Source: Pseudomonas graminis (lineage in GTDB: Bacteria > Pseudomonadota > Gammaproteobacteria > Pseudomonadales > Pseudomonadaceae). From it: a stretch of DNA of 64,000 nt. Below are positions 17,958-27,722 of the stretch, piece by piece. The notes under the pieces are model-generated. The model made no database searches. It was not told where the DNA came from and saw only the letters and a list, made by a program, of their open reading frames with translations. How positions within the stretch are numbered: the stretch's first letter is position 1; every line of letters begins with the position of its first letter. The stretch spans positions 25,488 to 89,487 of the forward strand of contig NZ_MTSB01000021.1 of NCBI RefSeq assembly GCF_002093745.1, written 5' to 3'. Both the position numbers and the translations under genes were made by a program.

Positions 17958-19607
17958 ATGCTCAAACACGCGGTCATTCCGTTTCTGCTCGGCGCCAGCT
18001 TGCTTGCCAGCGCACCTTTCGCCCACGCAGCATCGAACCTGGTGTTCTGCTCCGAGGGCAGCCCTGCCGGTTTCGACCCAGGCCAGTACACGACTGGCAC
18101 TGACTTCGACGCCGCGGCAGAGACCATTTTCAACCGCCTGAGCCAGTTTGAACGGGGCGGCACCGCCGTCGTACCGGGCCTGGCGACCAGCTGGGACATT
18201 TCACCGGATGGCCTGAGCTACACGTTCCACCTGCGCGAGGGTGTGAAATTCCACACCACGCCTTACTTCAAGCCGACCCGCGAATTCAATGCCGATGACG
18301 TGTTGTTCACGTTCAATCGCATGATTGACAAGGACATGCCTTACCGCAAAGCGTATCCGACCGAATTCCCGTACTTCACCGACATGGCGATGGACACCAA
18401 CATCAAAAAGATCGAAAAACTCGACGACCACACCGTCAAGTTCGTTCTTGGCACTGTTGACGCCGCGTTCATCCAGAACATGGCCATGAGCTTCGCATCG
18501 ATCCAGTCCGCAGAATATGCCGCCAAGCTGCTCAAGGAAGGCAAACCGGAGCTGATCAACCAGCAGCCGATCGGCACCGGCCCGTTCGTGTTCAAGAGCT
18601 ACCAGAAAGACTCCAACATCCGTTACACAGGAAACAAGGACTACTGGAAGCCTGAAGACGTCAAGATCGACAACCTGATCTTCGCCATCACCACCGACGC
18701 TTCGGTGCGTATACAGAAGCTCAAGAAAAACGAATGCCAGGTGACTGCGTACCCGCGTCCTGCCGACCTTGCATCCATCAGGGGCGACGACCTGACCAAG
18801 GAACAGAAGGAGAAAAATCCTCTGAAAATGCCTGATCAGGCCGGCTTCAACCTGGGTTACATCGCCTATAACGTGATGGACCAGGTCAAGGGTGAAGACC
18901 ACCCGAACCCGCTGGCTCAGCTGAAAGTGCGTCAGGCGCTGGACATGGCGGTCAACAAGCAGCAGATCATCGACTCGGTTTATCAGGGCGCAGGTCAATT
19001 GGCAGTCAATGCCATGCCGCCGACCCAGTGGTCTTACGACACGACCATCAAGGATGCCAAATACGATCCCGAGAAGGCTCGCCAACTGCTCAAGGAAGCC
19101 GGCATCAAGGAAGGTACCGAAATCACCCTGTGGGCCATGCCGGTTCAGCGTCCCTACAACCCCAACGCCAAGCTGATGGCCGAAATGCTCCAGGCCGACT
19201 GGAAGAAGATCGGTATCAACGCCAGGATCGTCAGCTACGAATGGGGCGAATACATCAAGCGCGCCAAGAACGGCGAAAACGGCGCCATGCTGATTGGTTG
19301 GAGCGGCGACAACGGTGACCCGGACAACTGGCTCGGCACCCTGTTCGGCTGTGACGCACTGAACGGCAACAACTTCGCCAAGTGGTGCGACAAGCCTTTC
19401 GACACGCTGATCCATCAGGCCAAGGAAACATCTGATCAGGCCAAGCGCATCGAACTGTACAAACAGGCGCAACACCTCCTGAAGGACGCAGTGCCGATGA
19501 CGCCTATTGCGCACTCGACTGTCTACCAACCCATGCGCACCACCGTGCAGGACTTCAAGATCAGCCCGTTCGGCTTGAACTCCTTTTACGGTGTCAGCGT
19601 GAAGTAA
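17958..19607 (+). CDS. dppA2: peptide ABC transporter substrate-binding protein, second of four
   Basis: Periplasmic family-5 solute-binding protein of 549 residues, a close paralogue of the gene upstream. The signal peptide is LLGASLLASAPFAHAAS, then LVFCSEGSPAGFDPGQYTT. ATG 17958 is preferred over ATG 17937 because CTGAGGCAACC lies directly before it. It differs from its paralogues by an insertion of about 18 residues near position 275 (IRGDDLTKEQKEKNPLK) and another near 315 (MDQVKGEDHPNPLAQ), both between the two lobes, which may alter peptide length preference. The paralogue layout suggests repeated tandem duplication. Confidence 0.9.
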   Translation: MLKHAVIPFLLGASLLASAPFAHAASNLVFCSEGSPAGFDPGQYTTGTDFDAAAETIFNRLSQFERGGTAVVPGLATSWDISPDGLSYTFHLREGVKFHTTPYFKPTREFNADDVLFTFNRMIDKDMPYRKAYPTEFPYFTDMAMDTNIKKIEKLDDHTVKFVLGTVDAAFIQNMAMSFASIQSAEYAAKLLKEGKPELINQQPIGTGPFVFKSYQKDSNIRYTGNKDYWKPEDVKIDNLIFAITTDASVRIQKLKKNECQVTAYPRPADLASIRGDDLTKEQKEKNPLKMPDQAGFNLGYIAYNVMDQVKGEDHPNPLAQLKVRQALDMAVNKQQIIDSVYQGAGQLAVNAMPPTQWSYDTTIKDAKYDPEKARQLLKEAGIKEGTEITLWAMPVQRPYNPNAKLMAEMLQADWKKIGINARIVSYEWGEYIKRAKNGENGAMLIGWSGDNGDPDNWLGTLFGCDALNGNNFAKWCDKPFDTLIHQAKETSDQAKRIELYKQAQHLLKDAVPMTPIAHSTVYQPMRTTVQDFKISPFGLNSFYGVSVK

Positions 19608-19933
19608 CAGCGGTATGACTGCGCGGCGCATGCGGCGCAGTCCACGCTTTACCTGAGCAAGAGACCTGTTGGTTAGTTGAAAAGTGTCGTTATCGGCACT
19701 TTTCAGCTATCACTAAGATATTTCCTACGCACTTTGCTGCCTGCGAGCCTATATACCGCGTGCCTCTGACGGCCTACCGTCCTGAGTCAGCGGCAGCTGG
19801 CAGGAAGCCAGCCGCTTCGCGGCCGTTGTAACAATGTGTGGCGGACAGGTTATTCGGAAACCTTTCAGGTTGACGCCTTAGCGTTAGTCAGACATTCGAG
19901 CTAAGGCTCGTCCTTTGAAGGATAGGGATCATC
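19608..19933. other. 326-bp intergenic region between second and third dppA-like genes
   Basis: No gene is seen. It holds a terminator-like hairpin AAAAGTG/CACTTTT (19681-19704), a GC-rich imperfect palindrome rich in GCCAGCCGCTTCGCGGCCG (about 19800-19826), and an inverted repeat CCTTAG/CTAAGG near 19876-19912 just upstream of the next ribosome binding site. It may contain a separate promoter for the third binding protein. Confidence 0.4.
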
Positions 19934-21526
19934 ATGCGTAAAACTCTTGCGGTGACGTCGTGCCTGGGGCTGTTTGCTCTGGCTCCTTTTGCCCAGGCGG
20001 CAAGCAATCTGGTGTTCTGCTCGGAAGCGAGCCCGGCAGGCTTTGACGGCGCGCAATACACCTCATCGACCGATAACGACGCTTCAGAGCCGATCTATAA
20101 CCGCCTGACCGAATTCAAACAGGGCGATACCACTGTGGTGCCAGCCTTGGCGACCTCGTGGGACGTTTCAGAGGACGGTCTGACCTACACGTTTCATCTG
20201 CGCGAAGGCGTGAAGTTTCACAGCAACAAGAACTTCAAGCCCAGCCGCGACTTCAATGCCGACGACGTGCTTTTCACGTTCAATCGCATGCTCAAAACCG
20301 ATCACCCGTTTCGCGTTGCGTACCCGACCGAGTTCCCTTACTTCACCAGCATGGGCCTGAACAAGAAGATCAAGTCTGTCGAAAAAACCGACCCGCTGAC
20401 CGTGGTGTTCACCCTTAACACGGTGGATGCAGCGTTCATTCAGAACATCGCGATGAATTTCGCCGGCATTCTGTCCGCTGAGTACGCCGAACAGTTAATG
20501 GCCAAAGGCGATGTGCGCGACATCAATCAACAGCCTATCGGCACCGGGCCGTTTGTGTTTCAGCGTTACCAGAAGGACTCGCAGATTCGCTACAAAGGCA
20601 ACAAGGAGTTTTGGGACCCGAGCCGCGTGAAGATCGATCAACTGATCTTCGCCATCGTGACCGACGCTTCTGCGCGCATGCAAAAGCTCAAGGCCAACGA
20701 GTGCCAGGTCTCGGTCAACCCGCGCCCTGCAGACCTTGCCAAGCTCAAGGAAGACAAAAGCCTGCAAATCATCGAAAAGCCAGGCTTCAACCTCGGTTAC
20801 ATCTCCTACAACGTGCGTCACGAGCCATTAGGCAAGCTGGAAGTGCGTCAGGCGCTGGACATGGCCGTCAACAAGAAAGCCATTATCAATGCGGTTTATC
20901 AGGGCGCGGGGCAACTGGCAGTCAATGCCATGCCGCCGACCCAGTGGTCTTATGACGACAGCATCAAGGACGCGCCGTACGACCCGGAAAAAGCCAAGAC
21001 CCTGCTGCGCGCCGCCGGAGTCAAAGAGGGCACTGAACTGACGCTCTGGGCCATGCCGGTGCAACGTCCGTATAACCCCAACGCCAAGCTGATGGCCGAA
21101 ATGCTTCAAGCTGACTGGGCCAAGGTGGGCATCAAGGTCAAGATCGTCAGTTACGAATGGGGTGAACACCTCAAGCGCACCAAGAACGGCGAGCACGATA
21201 TCTCGCTGATCGGCTGGACTGGCGACAACGGTGACCCGGACAACTGGCTCGGCACGCTGTACAGCTGCGCTGCCATCGGCGGTAACAACTACTCGATGTG
21301 GTGCGACGAGAAATACGATCAGCTGGTCAAGGCCGCTGTCGCAACCACTGACCGCGAGAAGCGCACCGACCTGTACAAACAGGCGCAACGTTACCTGAAG
21401 GAACAAGTGCCGATTACCCCGGTTGCCCACTCGACCGTCAATCAGCCGTTGCGCGCCGAGGTCAGGGACTTCCACGTCAGCCCGTTTGGCCGCAACAACT
21501 TTTCAGGCGTGAGCATCGCCGACTGA
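19934..21526 (+). CDS. dppA3: peptide ABC transporter substrate-binding protein, third of four
   Basis: Periplasmic family-5 solute-binding protein of 530 residues. The signal peptide is LAVTSCLGLFALAPFAQAAS and the mature start LVFCSEASPAGFDGAQYTS is shared with its paralogues. The stretch AVNAMPPTQWSYDDSIKDA and the following WAMPVQRPYNPNAKLMAEML are almost identical to the second copy, showing recent common origin or gene conversion. AAGGATAGGGATCATC precedes ATG 19934. Its place directly before the porin gene corresponds to the position I recall for dppA3. Confidence 0.9.
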   Translation: MRKTLAVTSCLGLFALAPFAQAASNLVFCSEASPAGFDGAQYTSSTDNDASEPIYNRLTEFKQGDTTVVPALATSWDVSEDGLTYTFHLREGVKFHSNKNFKPSRDFNADDVLFTFNRMLKTDHPFRVAYPTEFPYFTSMGLNKKIKSVEKTDPLTVVFTLNTVDAAFIQNIAMNFAGILSAEYAEQLMAKGDVRDINQQPIGTGPFVFQRYQKDSQIRYKGNKEFWDPSRVKIDQLIFAIVTDASARMQKLKANECQVSVNPRPADLAKLKEDKSLQIIEKPGFNLGYISYNVRHEPLGKLEVRQALDMAVNKKAIINAVYQGAGQLAVNAMPPTQWSYDDSIKDAPYDPEKAKTLLRAAGVKEGTELTLWAMPVQRPYNPNAKLMAEMLQADWAKVGIKVKIVSYEWGEHLKRTKNGEHDISLIGWTGDNGDPDNWLGTLYSCAAIGGNNYSMWCDEKYDQLVKAAVATTDREKRTDLYKQAQRYLKEQVPITPVAHSTVNQPLRAEVRDFHVSPFGRNNFSGVSIAD

Positions 21527-21544
21527 CCCGACATCCAGCTTGCT

Positions 21545-21568
21545 TTCGCCACCTTGCAGGGTGGCGAA
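21545..21568. terminator. hairpin between third dppA-like gene and porin
   Basis: Stem TTCGCCACC/GGTGGCGAA with a six-base loop, 19 bp after the stop. No T-run. It may stabilise the upstream mRNA or attenuate transcription into the porin gene. Confidence 0.45.
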
Positions 21569-21677
21569 CGTCAGCACTTGCGCATCGATAACAACGCAGG
21601 GCCTTAAACCCTGCATAACCAAAAGCCAGACCTTAAAGAACTGGCATTTATAAAAGTGATAAAGGGAGCTGCACATC

Positions 21678-23057
21678 GTGAAAACAACAAGTACTGCATT
21701 ATTGGCCTTATCTCTCTCGTCGTTCGGCGCGATGGTTCAGGCAGACCCAGCCAGCCAGGCCTTCGTGCCGACCCAGCTGAGCACCAAGAATGCACAAGCC
21801 GACGCCAATGGCTTTTTTGAAGACCAACACCTGACCGGCACGACCCGTAACTGGTACGCCAATGAACTCAAGCGTCGCGACGAGGTTTTTCGCTACAACG
21901 ACAACGGCGTCGCTGAGCAGACTTCGCGTCGCATCAACTGGCAGCAAGGCACCATCGTCAACTACACCTCGGGTTATACCCAGGGCGTTGTAGGTTTCTC
22001 CACGGAACTGGCGCTGTACAACGCCATTGCGCTGGACCGTGACACTGATGACTTCGCCGGCAACTCCAACCGCACCCTGGCTCACCGTGACGGCGACGCA
22101 GTCGGTCAATGGAGCAAAATGGGTCTGGGCAACGTCAAGGCCCGCGTTTCCAACACGGTCCTGACCATGGGTCGCCAGTCGGTGAACACCCCGGTTATCG
22201 CCTTCATCGGCAACCGTGCCCTGCCTTCCAGCTTCCAGGGTTTTGCCGTACAGAGCGACGAGTTCAACAACCTGTCCCTGCAGGGCGGCAGCTTCGACCG
22301 TGTATCGCCACGTATGGAACAGAGCCTGGACAAGTTCCGCTCCGAATACGGTGATCGCAGCAAGACCGCTGATCGTCTGGACATGTTTGGCGGTGACTAC
22401 AAACCCACCGACAGCCTGACCGCCAGCTTCTATGCGTCGAACCTGGAAGACTTCTGGCACCAGTACTACTTCGGCTTCACCCACGAACTGGGTGACAGCA
22501 AGGCCCTGGCGCTCAGCACCAACCTGAATTACTACAAAACCAAGGATGCAGGCCAGAGCAAACTGGGCGCGATCGACAACGACACCTACAGCCTGTCCTT
22601 CACCGGTACACACAATGCGCACAGCGTGAGTGTTGCGTACCAGGAAGTTAACGGTAACGAGTATTTCGACTACGCCCACGACACCAACGCGATCTTCCTG
22701 GCCAACTCCCTGCTGTCGGACTTCAACGGCCCGAACGAGAAATCCCTGCAGATCGCTTATGTGCTGAACATGGCCGAATACGGCGTGCCCGGCCTGAAGT
22801 TCAATATCTACCAGGCTCGTGGCTGGGACATCGACGGTACGCATTACAAAGGCACCGGCTACACCGACGTACTGGCAATGGACGGCGAGACCCACTACGA
22901 GTACGGCATCGGTTCGTCCTACTCGGTGCAGTCCGGCCCACTCAAGGCCACCGCCATCCGCGCCACTTACACCACACACCGCGCCAGCGAGAACCAGGCT
23001 GATGGCAACATCAACGAATTCCGTCTGGTAACCACTGTCCCGTTCAACATTCTCTGA
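21678..23057 (+). CDS. opdP: OprD-family outer-membrane porin for peptides (OpdP-like)
   Basis: Outer-membrane beta-barrel of 459 residues in the OprD family. The signal peptide ends at GAMVQADP (about residue 22). The N-terminal domain starts with GFFEDQHLTGTTRNWYANE, typical of OprD proteins, and the protein ends in a strand with a near-terminal Phe (TTVPFNIL). The family allows uptake of small carboxylate-bearing solutes through a basic constriction. Its position between two dipeptide-binding genes matches the P. aeruginosa OpdP locus, where the porin takes up glycine-containing dipeptides. AAAGGGAGCTGCACATC precedes ATG 21678. Confidence 0.85.
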   Translation: MKTTSTALLALSLSSFGAMVQADPASQAFVPTQLSTKNAQADANGFFEDQHLTGTTRNWYANELKRRDEVFRYNDNGVAEQTSRRINWQQGTIVNYTSGYTQGVVGFSTELALYNAIALDRDTDDFAGNSNRTLAHRDGDAVGQWSKMGLGNVKARVSNTVLTMGRQSVNTPVIAFIGNRALPSSFQGFAVQSDEFNNLSLQGGSFDRVSPRMEQSLDKFRSEYGDRSKTADRLDMFGGDYKPTDSLTASFYASNLEDFWHQYYFGFTHELGDSKALALSTNLNYYKTKDAGQSKLGAIDNDTYSLSFTGTHNAHSVSVAYQEVNGNEYFDYAHDTNAIFLANSLLSDFNGPNEKSLQIAYVLNMAEYGVPGLKFNIYQARGWDIDGTHYKGTGYTDVLAMDGETHYEYGIGSSYSVQSGPLKATAIRATYTTHRASENQADGNINEFRLVTTVPFNIL

Positions 23058-23140
23058 TTCGCTGAAAACCGCTCTGGCGCACGGCAGCCGCCCTGCTCCA
23101 GAGCGACCACCATCGGCGTCAACTCTATGGAGGGTTCATA

Positions 23141-24736
23141 TTGAAACTGTTATCGCTACGCAACTCGATCGCCCTGGCCCTGCTCAGCGTCGCCGTCAGT
23201 GTTTCGGCAAAACCCCTGGTGGTCTGCACCGAAGCCAGCCCCGAAGGCTTTGACATGGTGCAGTACACAACTGCCGTCACGGCCGATGCCGTGGCTGAGA
23301 CCCTGTTCAACCGTCTGGCCGATTTCGAGCCAGGCACGACTAAAGTCATTCCCGCACTGGCTGAATCCTGGGAGATCAGCGACGACGGCCTGACGTACAC
23401 CTTCCACCTGCGCAAAGGCGTCAAGTTTCACACCACCGATTATTTCAAACCGACCCGCGACATGAACGCCGACGACGTGCTCTGGAGTTTTCAGCGTCAG
23501 CTGGACCCGAAGCACCCGTGGCATGACAAGTCGAGCGTCGGCTTCCCCTACTTTGAAAGCATGGGCTTCAAAGAACTGCTGAAAAGCGTCGAGAAAACCG
23601 ACGACTACACCGTCAAGTTCACCTTGACCCGCCGCGAAGCGCCATTTCTGGCTGACATCGCGATGGCTTTCGCCTCGATCTACCCGGCTGAATACGCCGA
23701 CCAGTTGTTGAAAGCCAACAAGACCGGCGACCTCAACAGCAAGCCGATCGGCACCGGCCCGTTCATCTTCCAGCGTTACGCGAAAGACGCCCAGGTCCGC
23801 TTCAAGGCCAACCCGGATTACTTCCGTGGCAAGCCACCGGCCGAAGCGCTGATTCTGGCCATCGCCACGGACAACAACGTGCGCCTGCAGAAGCTCAAGG
23901 CCAACGAATGCCAGATTGCGCTGTACCCAAAGCCGGACGATATCCCGAGTATCAAAAAGAACGATGACCTGAAGATCGCTGAACTGGATGCCATGACGAC
24001 GTCCTATATCGCGATCAATACCACGCATAAATACCTGAGCGACGTGCGGGTACGCAAAGCCATTGACATGGCGTTCGACAAAGCAGCCTATGTCAATGCA
24101 CTGTTCGGTCAAGGCAACGCAACCGTCGCGGTAAACCCTTATCCGCCGACCCTGCTGGGTTATAACAAGGACCTGAAGAACCCGCCTCTGGACCTGGACA
24201 AGGCACGCGCCTTGCTGAAGGAAGCGGGTGTGCCGGAAGGCACCGTGTTCACCCTTTACACCCGAAACGGCGGTGGTCCGACCAATCCCAACCCGATGCT
24301 CGGGGCACAGATGATGCAGTCTGACCTGGCCAAGATCGGCATCAAGATCGACATTCGTGTCATGGAATGGGGTGAAATGCTCAAACGCGCCAAGAATGGC
24401 GAACATGACATGGTGTCTGCCGGCTGGGCAGGCGACAATGGCGACCCTGATAACTTCCTGACCCCGATGCTCAGTTGTGAAGCGGCGAAAAACGGCGAGA
24501 ACTACGCTCGCTGGTGCAACGCCGACTTCCAGAAGTTGATCGATCAGGCGCGCGAAACAGTGAACCCGCAGGAGCGCGCCGCGCTCTATGAGCAGGCGCA
24601 GGTGATATTCAACAAGGACCAGCCGTGGATCAGCATGGCTCACACCCGAATGTTCACGGCCATGCGTAAAGACGTAACGGGCTATGTGATCAGCCCGCTC
24701 ACCACGAACAATTTCGCCAACACCCAGGTGAAATAG
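23141..24736 (+). CDS. dppA4: peptide ABC transporter substrate-binding protein, fourth of four (TTG start)
   Basis: Periplasmic family-5 solute-binding protein of 531 residues, the most divergent of the four: VVCTEASPEGFDMVQYTTA replaces the usual opening and the region near 315-355 differs. The signal peptide is SIALALLSVAVSVSAKP. The start is TTG 23141, preceded by TGGAGGGTTCATA; the only nearby upstream ATG (23126) runs straight into TGA. It directly precedes dppBCDF (74-bp gap) and may be the binding protein most tightly co-expressed with the permease. The rare start codon would lower its yield. Confidence 0.9.
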   Translation: MKLLSLRNSIALALLSVAVSVSAKPLVVCTEASPEGFDMVQYTTAVTADAVAETLFNRLADFEPGTTKVIPALAESWEISDDGLTYTFHLRKGVKFHTTDYFKPTRDMNADDVLWSFQRQLDPKHPWHDKSSVGFPYFESMGFKELLKSVEKTDDYTVKFTLTRREAPFLADIAMAFASIYPAEYADQLLKANKTGDLNSKPIGTGPFIFQRYAKDAQVRFKANPDYFRGKPPAEALILAIATDNNVRLQKLKANECQIALYPKPDDIPSIKKNDDLKIAELDAMTTSYIAINTTHKYLSDVRVRKAIDMAFDKAAYVNALFGQGNATVAVNPYPPTLLGYNKDLKNPPLDLDKARALLKEAGVPEGTVFTLYTRNGGGPTNPNPMLGAQMMQSDLAKIGIKIDIRVMEWGEMLKRAKNGEHDMVSAGWAGDNGDPDNFLTPMLSCEAAKNGENYARWCNADFQKLIDQARETVNPQERAALYEQAQVIFNKDQPWISMAHTRMFTAMRKDVTGYVISPLTTNNFANTQVK

Positions 24737-24810
24737 AAAAATAATCCGGCGGGCTCGTAACCCGAGACTCGCCGGAGTACGCCTAACCGGCTGATGAGGT
24801 ACACACCAAG

Positions 24811-25821
24811 ATGTTTAGTTTTATCGCCCGCCGAGTGGGGTTGCTGATACCCACTTTCTTCGGCATCACCTTATTGACGTTTGCACTGATTCGTCTGATT
24901 CCGGGCGACCCGGTCGAAGTCATGATGGGTGAGCGCCGGGTCGATCCGGAAATGCACGCTCAGGCCATGGAACGTCTTGGCCTGAACAAACCGCTTTATG
25001 CCCAGTACATTGACTACATCGGCAAGCTCGCCCAGGGCGACCTCGGTGAGTCGCTGCGTACGCGCACCAGTGTCTGGACCGAATTCACCTCGTTGTTCCC
25101 GGCAACCCTGGAGCTGTCGCTGGCCGCGTTGATCTTCGCGGGTATCCTGGGCCTGCTGGCGGGTGTCATTGCCGCGCTCAAGCGAGGGTCCCTGTTCGAC
25201 CATGGGGTCATGGGTATCTCCCTGGCCGGTTATTCCATGCCTATTTTCTGGTGGGGCCTGATCCTCATCATGTTCTTCTCGGTCACGCTGGGCTGGACGC
25301 CAGTGTCAGGACGGATCGACCTGCTGTACGACATCCCGCCGGTAACCGGCTTCATGCTGATCGACACCCTGCTCAGCGATGAACAAGGTGCATTTCTCGA
25401 CGCCCTGCATCACCTGATTCTTCCGGCCATCGTGTTGGGTACCATTCCGCTGGCGGTGATCGCCCGGATGACCCGTTCGTCGATGCTTGAAGTGCTGCGT
25501 GAAGACTACGTGCGTACTGCGCGAGCCAAAGGCCTGTCGCCCGCCCGCGTGGTGTTCGTTCACGGCCTGCGCAACGCGCTGATTCCGGTCCTGACCGTGT
25601 TCGGTCTGCAGATCGGCACCCTGCTGGCCGGTGCGGTTCTGACCGAGACGATCTTCTCTTGGCCCGGCATCGGCAAGTGGCTGATCGAAGCCATTGGCGC
25701 CCGGGATTATCCGGTCGTGCAAAACGGCATTCTGCTGATCGCCTGTCTGGTGATCCTGGTCAACTTCGTGGTGGACATCCTCTACGGCTTTGCCAACCCA
25801 CGCATTCGTCACCAGCGCTGA
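24811..25821 (+). CDS. dppB: dipeptide ABC transporter permease
   Basis: Inner-membrane permease of 336 residues, first of the heterodimeric channel. It starts with the DppB/OppB signature FSFIARRVGLLIPTFFGITLL and LIRLIPGDPVEVMMG, and has the EAA loop EDYVRTARAKGLSPARVVFVHGLRNALIPV that contacts the ATPases. Six helices are predicted. The gene follows dppA4 and is 10 bp before dppC, in one operon. Confidence 0.95.
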   Translation: MFSFIARRVGLLIPTFFGITLLTFALIRLIPGDPVEVMMGERRVDPEMHAQAMERLGLNKPLYAQYIDYIGKLAQGDLGESLRTRTSVWTEFTSLFPATLELSLAALIFAGILGLLAGVIAALKRGSLFDHGVMGISLAGYSMPIFWWGLILIMFFSVTLGWTPVSGRIDLLYDIPPVTGFMLIDTLLSDEQGAFLDALHHLILPAIVLGTIPLAVIARMTRSSMLEVLREDYVRTARAKGLSPARVVFVHGLRNALIPVLTVFGLQIGTLLAGAVLTETIFSWPGIGKWLIEAIGARDYPVVQNGILLIACLVILVNFVVDILYGFANPRIRHQR

Positions 25822-25831
25822 GATTATCGAT

Positions 25832-26743
25832 ATGACCTCCCCCACTCCTGCGGTAGCAGTCGATCAAAGCCTGCTTTATCCGTCCCCGTACAAAGAATTC
25901 TGGCAAGCGTTCTCGAAAAACAAAGGCGCGGTTGCCGGCCTGATGTTCATGATCCTGATCGTGTTCTGCGCCCTGTTCGCCCCTTGGGTCGCGCCGCATG
26001 ATCCAAGCGAGCAATACCGTGATTTCCTGCTGACCCCTCCGGTCTGGCTTGAAGGCGGTCAATGGCAGTTCATCCTCGGCACCGACGAACTGGGCCGTGA
26101 TCTGCTGTCGCGCCTCATTCAGGGCTCGCGCCTGTCGCTGCTGATCGGTCTGGCATCGGTTGTCATGTCCTTGATCCCCGGCATTTTCCTGGGGCTGCTG
26201 GCGGGCTTCTTTCCGCGCATACTCGGCCCTTCGGTCATGCGCCTGATGGACATCATGCTGGCCCTGCCGTCGCTGCTGCTGGCAGTTGCCATCGTGGCGA
26301 TCCTCGGCCCTGGCCTGATCAACACCGTGATCGCCATCGCCATCGTGTCGCTGCCTTCGTATGTTCGTCTGACCCGCGCTGCGGTGATGGGCGAACTGAA
26401 CCGCGACTACGTGACCGCTGCGCGTCTGGCCGGCGCAACCTTGCCGCGTCTGATGTTCATTACCGTGCTGCCCAACTGCATGGCACCGCTGATCGTCCAG
26501 GCAACGCTGAGCTTCTCGTCAGCGATCCTTGACGCCGCCGCACTGGGCTTCCTGGGGCTTGGCGTACAACCGCCGACGCCTGAGTGGGGCACCATGCTCG
26601 CCTCGGCCCGCGACTACATTGAACGTGCCTGGTGGGTCGTGAGCCTGCCGGGTCTGACCATTTTGCTCAGCGTGCTGGCAATCAACCTGATGGGCGACGG
26701 TCTGCGCGATGCGCTGGACCCGAAACTCAAAAACGCCGCCTGA
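25832..26743 (+). CDS. dppC: dipeptide ABC transporter permease
   Basis: Inner-membrane permease of 303 residues, partner of DppB. The N-terminal OppC_N region ([19 protein letters not shown]) is followed by the channel domain with [16 protein letters not shown] motif ([15 protein letters not shown]) and EAA loop [23 protein letters not shown] 25832 lies 10 bp after the dppB stop; the longer frame from 25790 would overlap dppB without a ribosome binding site. Confidence 0.94.
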   Translation: MTSPTPAVAVDQSLLYPSPYKEFWQAFSKNKGAVAGLMFMILIVFCALFAPWVAPHDPSEQYRDFLLTPPVWLEGGQWQFILGTDELGRDLLSRLIQGSRLSLLIGLASVVMSLIPGIFLGLLAGFFPRILGPSVMRLMDIMLALPSLLLAVAIVAILGPGLINTVIAIAIVSLPSYVRLTRAAVMGELNRDYVTAARLAGATLPRLMFITVLPNCMAPLIVQATLSFSSAILDAAALGFLGLGVQPPTPEWGTMLASARDYIERAWWVVSLPGLTILLSVLAINLMGDGLRDALDPKLKNAA

Positions 26744-26753
26744 GGAGATTCGC

Positions 26754-27722
26754 ATGTCACTTCTTGAAATCAAGAATCTCAACGTTCGCTTCGGCGACGC
26801 CAAGGCCGTACCTGTTGTGGACGGCCTGTCCCTGAGCGTAGACCGGGGTGAAGTACTGGCCATCGTGGGTGAGTCGGGTTCCGGTAAATCCGTGACCATG
26901 ATGGCGCTGATGGGGCTGATCGATTCCCCCGGCATCATCACCGCCGACGCGCTCAATTTCGATGGCAACGACCTGCTCAAGCTCAACTCCCGGCAGCGTC
27001 GTCGCATCATCGGTAAAGACCTGGCGATGGTTTTCCAGGACCCGATGACGGCTCTGAACCCGAGCTACACCGTAGGCTTCCAGATCGAGGAAGTGCTGCG
27101 TCAGCACCTGAACATGTCCGGCAAGGCTGCACGTCAGCGGGCGCTGGAATTGCTGGAAAAGGTCGAAATCCCGGGCGCCGCTGCGCGTCTGAATGCCTAC
27201 CCGCATCAGCTGTCGGGCGGTATGAGCCAGCGTGTGGCGATTGCGATGGCCATCGCCGGCGAGCCAAAACTATTGATCGCCGACGAACCGACCACCGCAC
27301 TGGATGTGACCATTCAGGCACAGATCATGGACCTGCTGCTGAGCCTGCAGAAAGAGCAGGACATGGCGCTGGTACTGATCACGCACGACCTGGCCGTAGT
27401 GGCCGAAACCGCGCAGCGCGTCTGCGTGATGTATGCCGGTCAGGCCGTCGAAGTCGGTCAGGTGCCCGGTCTGTTCGACGTGCCCGCCCATCCTTACAGC
27501 GAGGCCCTGCTGGCCGCCATTCCCGAGCACAGCATGGGCGCTGAACGCCTCGCCACGTTGCCGGGCATGGTCCCGGGTCGCTACGACCGTCCGCAGGGCT
27601 GCCTGCTGTCGCCGCGCTGCCCGTATGTGCGCGACAACTGCCGGACCCAGCGTCCGGACCTGGCACCCAAGGCGCATAGCCTGGCGCGATGCTTCTATCC
27701 TTTGAATCAGGAGGTGGCGTAA
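26754..27722 (+). CDS. dppD: dipeptide ABC transporter ATP-binding protein
   Basis: Cytoplasmic ATPase of 322 residues. Walker A is [10 protein letters not shown]-loop [11 protein letters not shown], signature [14 protein letters not shown] and Walker [13 protein letters not shown]. The C-terminal oligopeptide-transporter domain has the cysteine cluster [15 protein letters not shown], which in this family can bind an iron-sulfur cluster. TGAGGAGATTCGC precedes ATG 26754. Its TAA overlaps the dppF ATG by one base (TAATG). Confidence 0.95.
   Translation: MSLLEIKNLNVRFGDAKAVPVVDGLSLSVDRGEVLAIVGESGSGKSVTMMALMGLIDSPGIITADALNFDGNDLLKLNSRQRRRIIGKDLAMVFQDPMTALNPSYTVGFQIEEVLRQHLNMSGKAARQRALELLEKVEIPGAAARLNAYPHQLSGGMSQRVAIAMAIAGEPKLLIADEPTTALDVTIQAQIMDLLLSLQKEQDMALVLITHDLAVVAETAQRVCVMYAGQAVEVGQVPGLFDVPAHPYSEALLAAIPEHSMGAERLATLPGMVPGRYDRPQGCLLSPRCPYVRDNCRTQRPDLAPKAHSLARCFYPLNQEVA

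Noticed and set aside
18201-19631. Minus-strand open frame (476 codons) opposite the second binding-protein gene
   Set aside because: Shadow frame with no start signal and no recognisable domain; the sense gene is certain.
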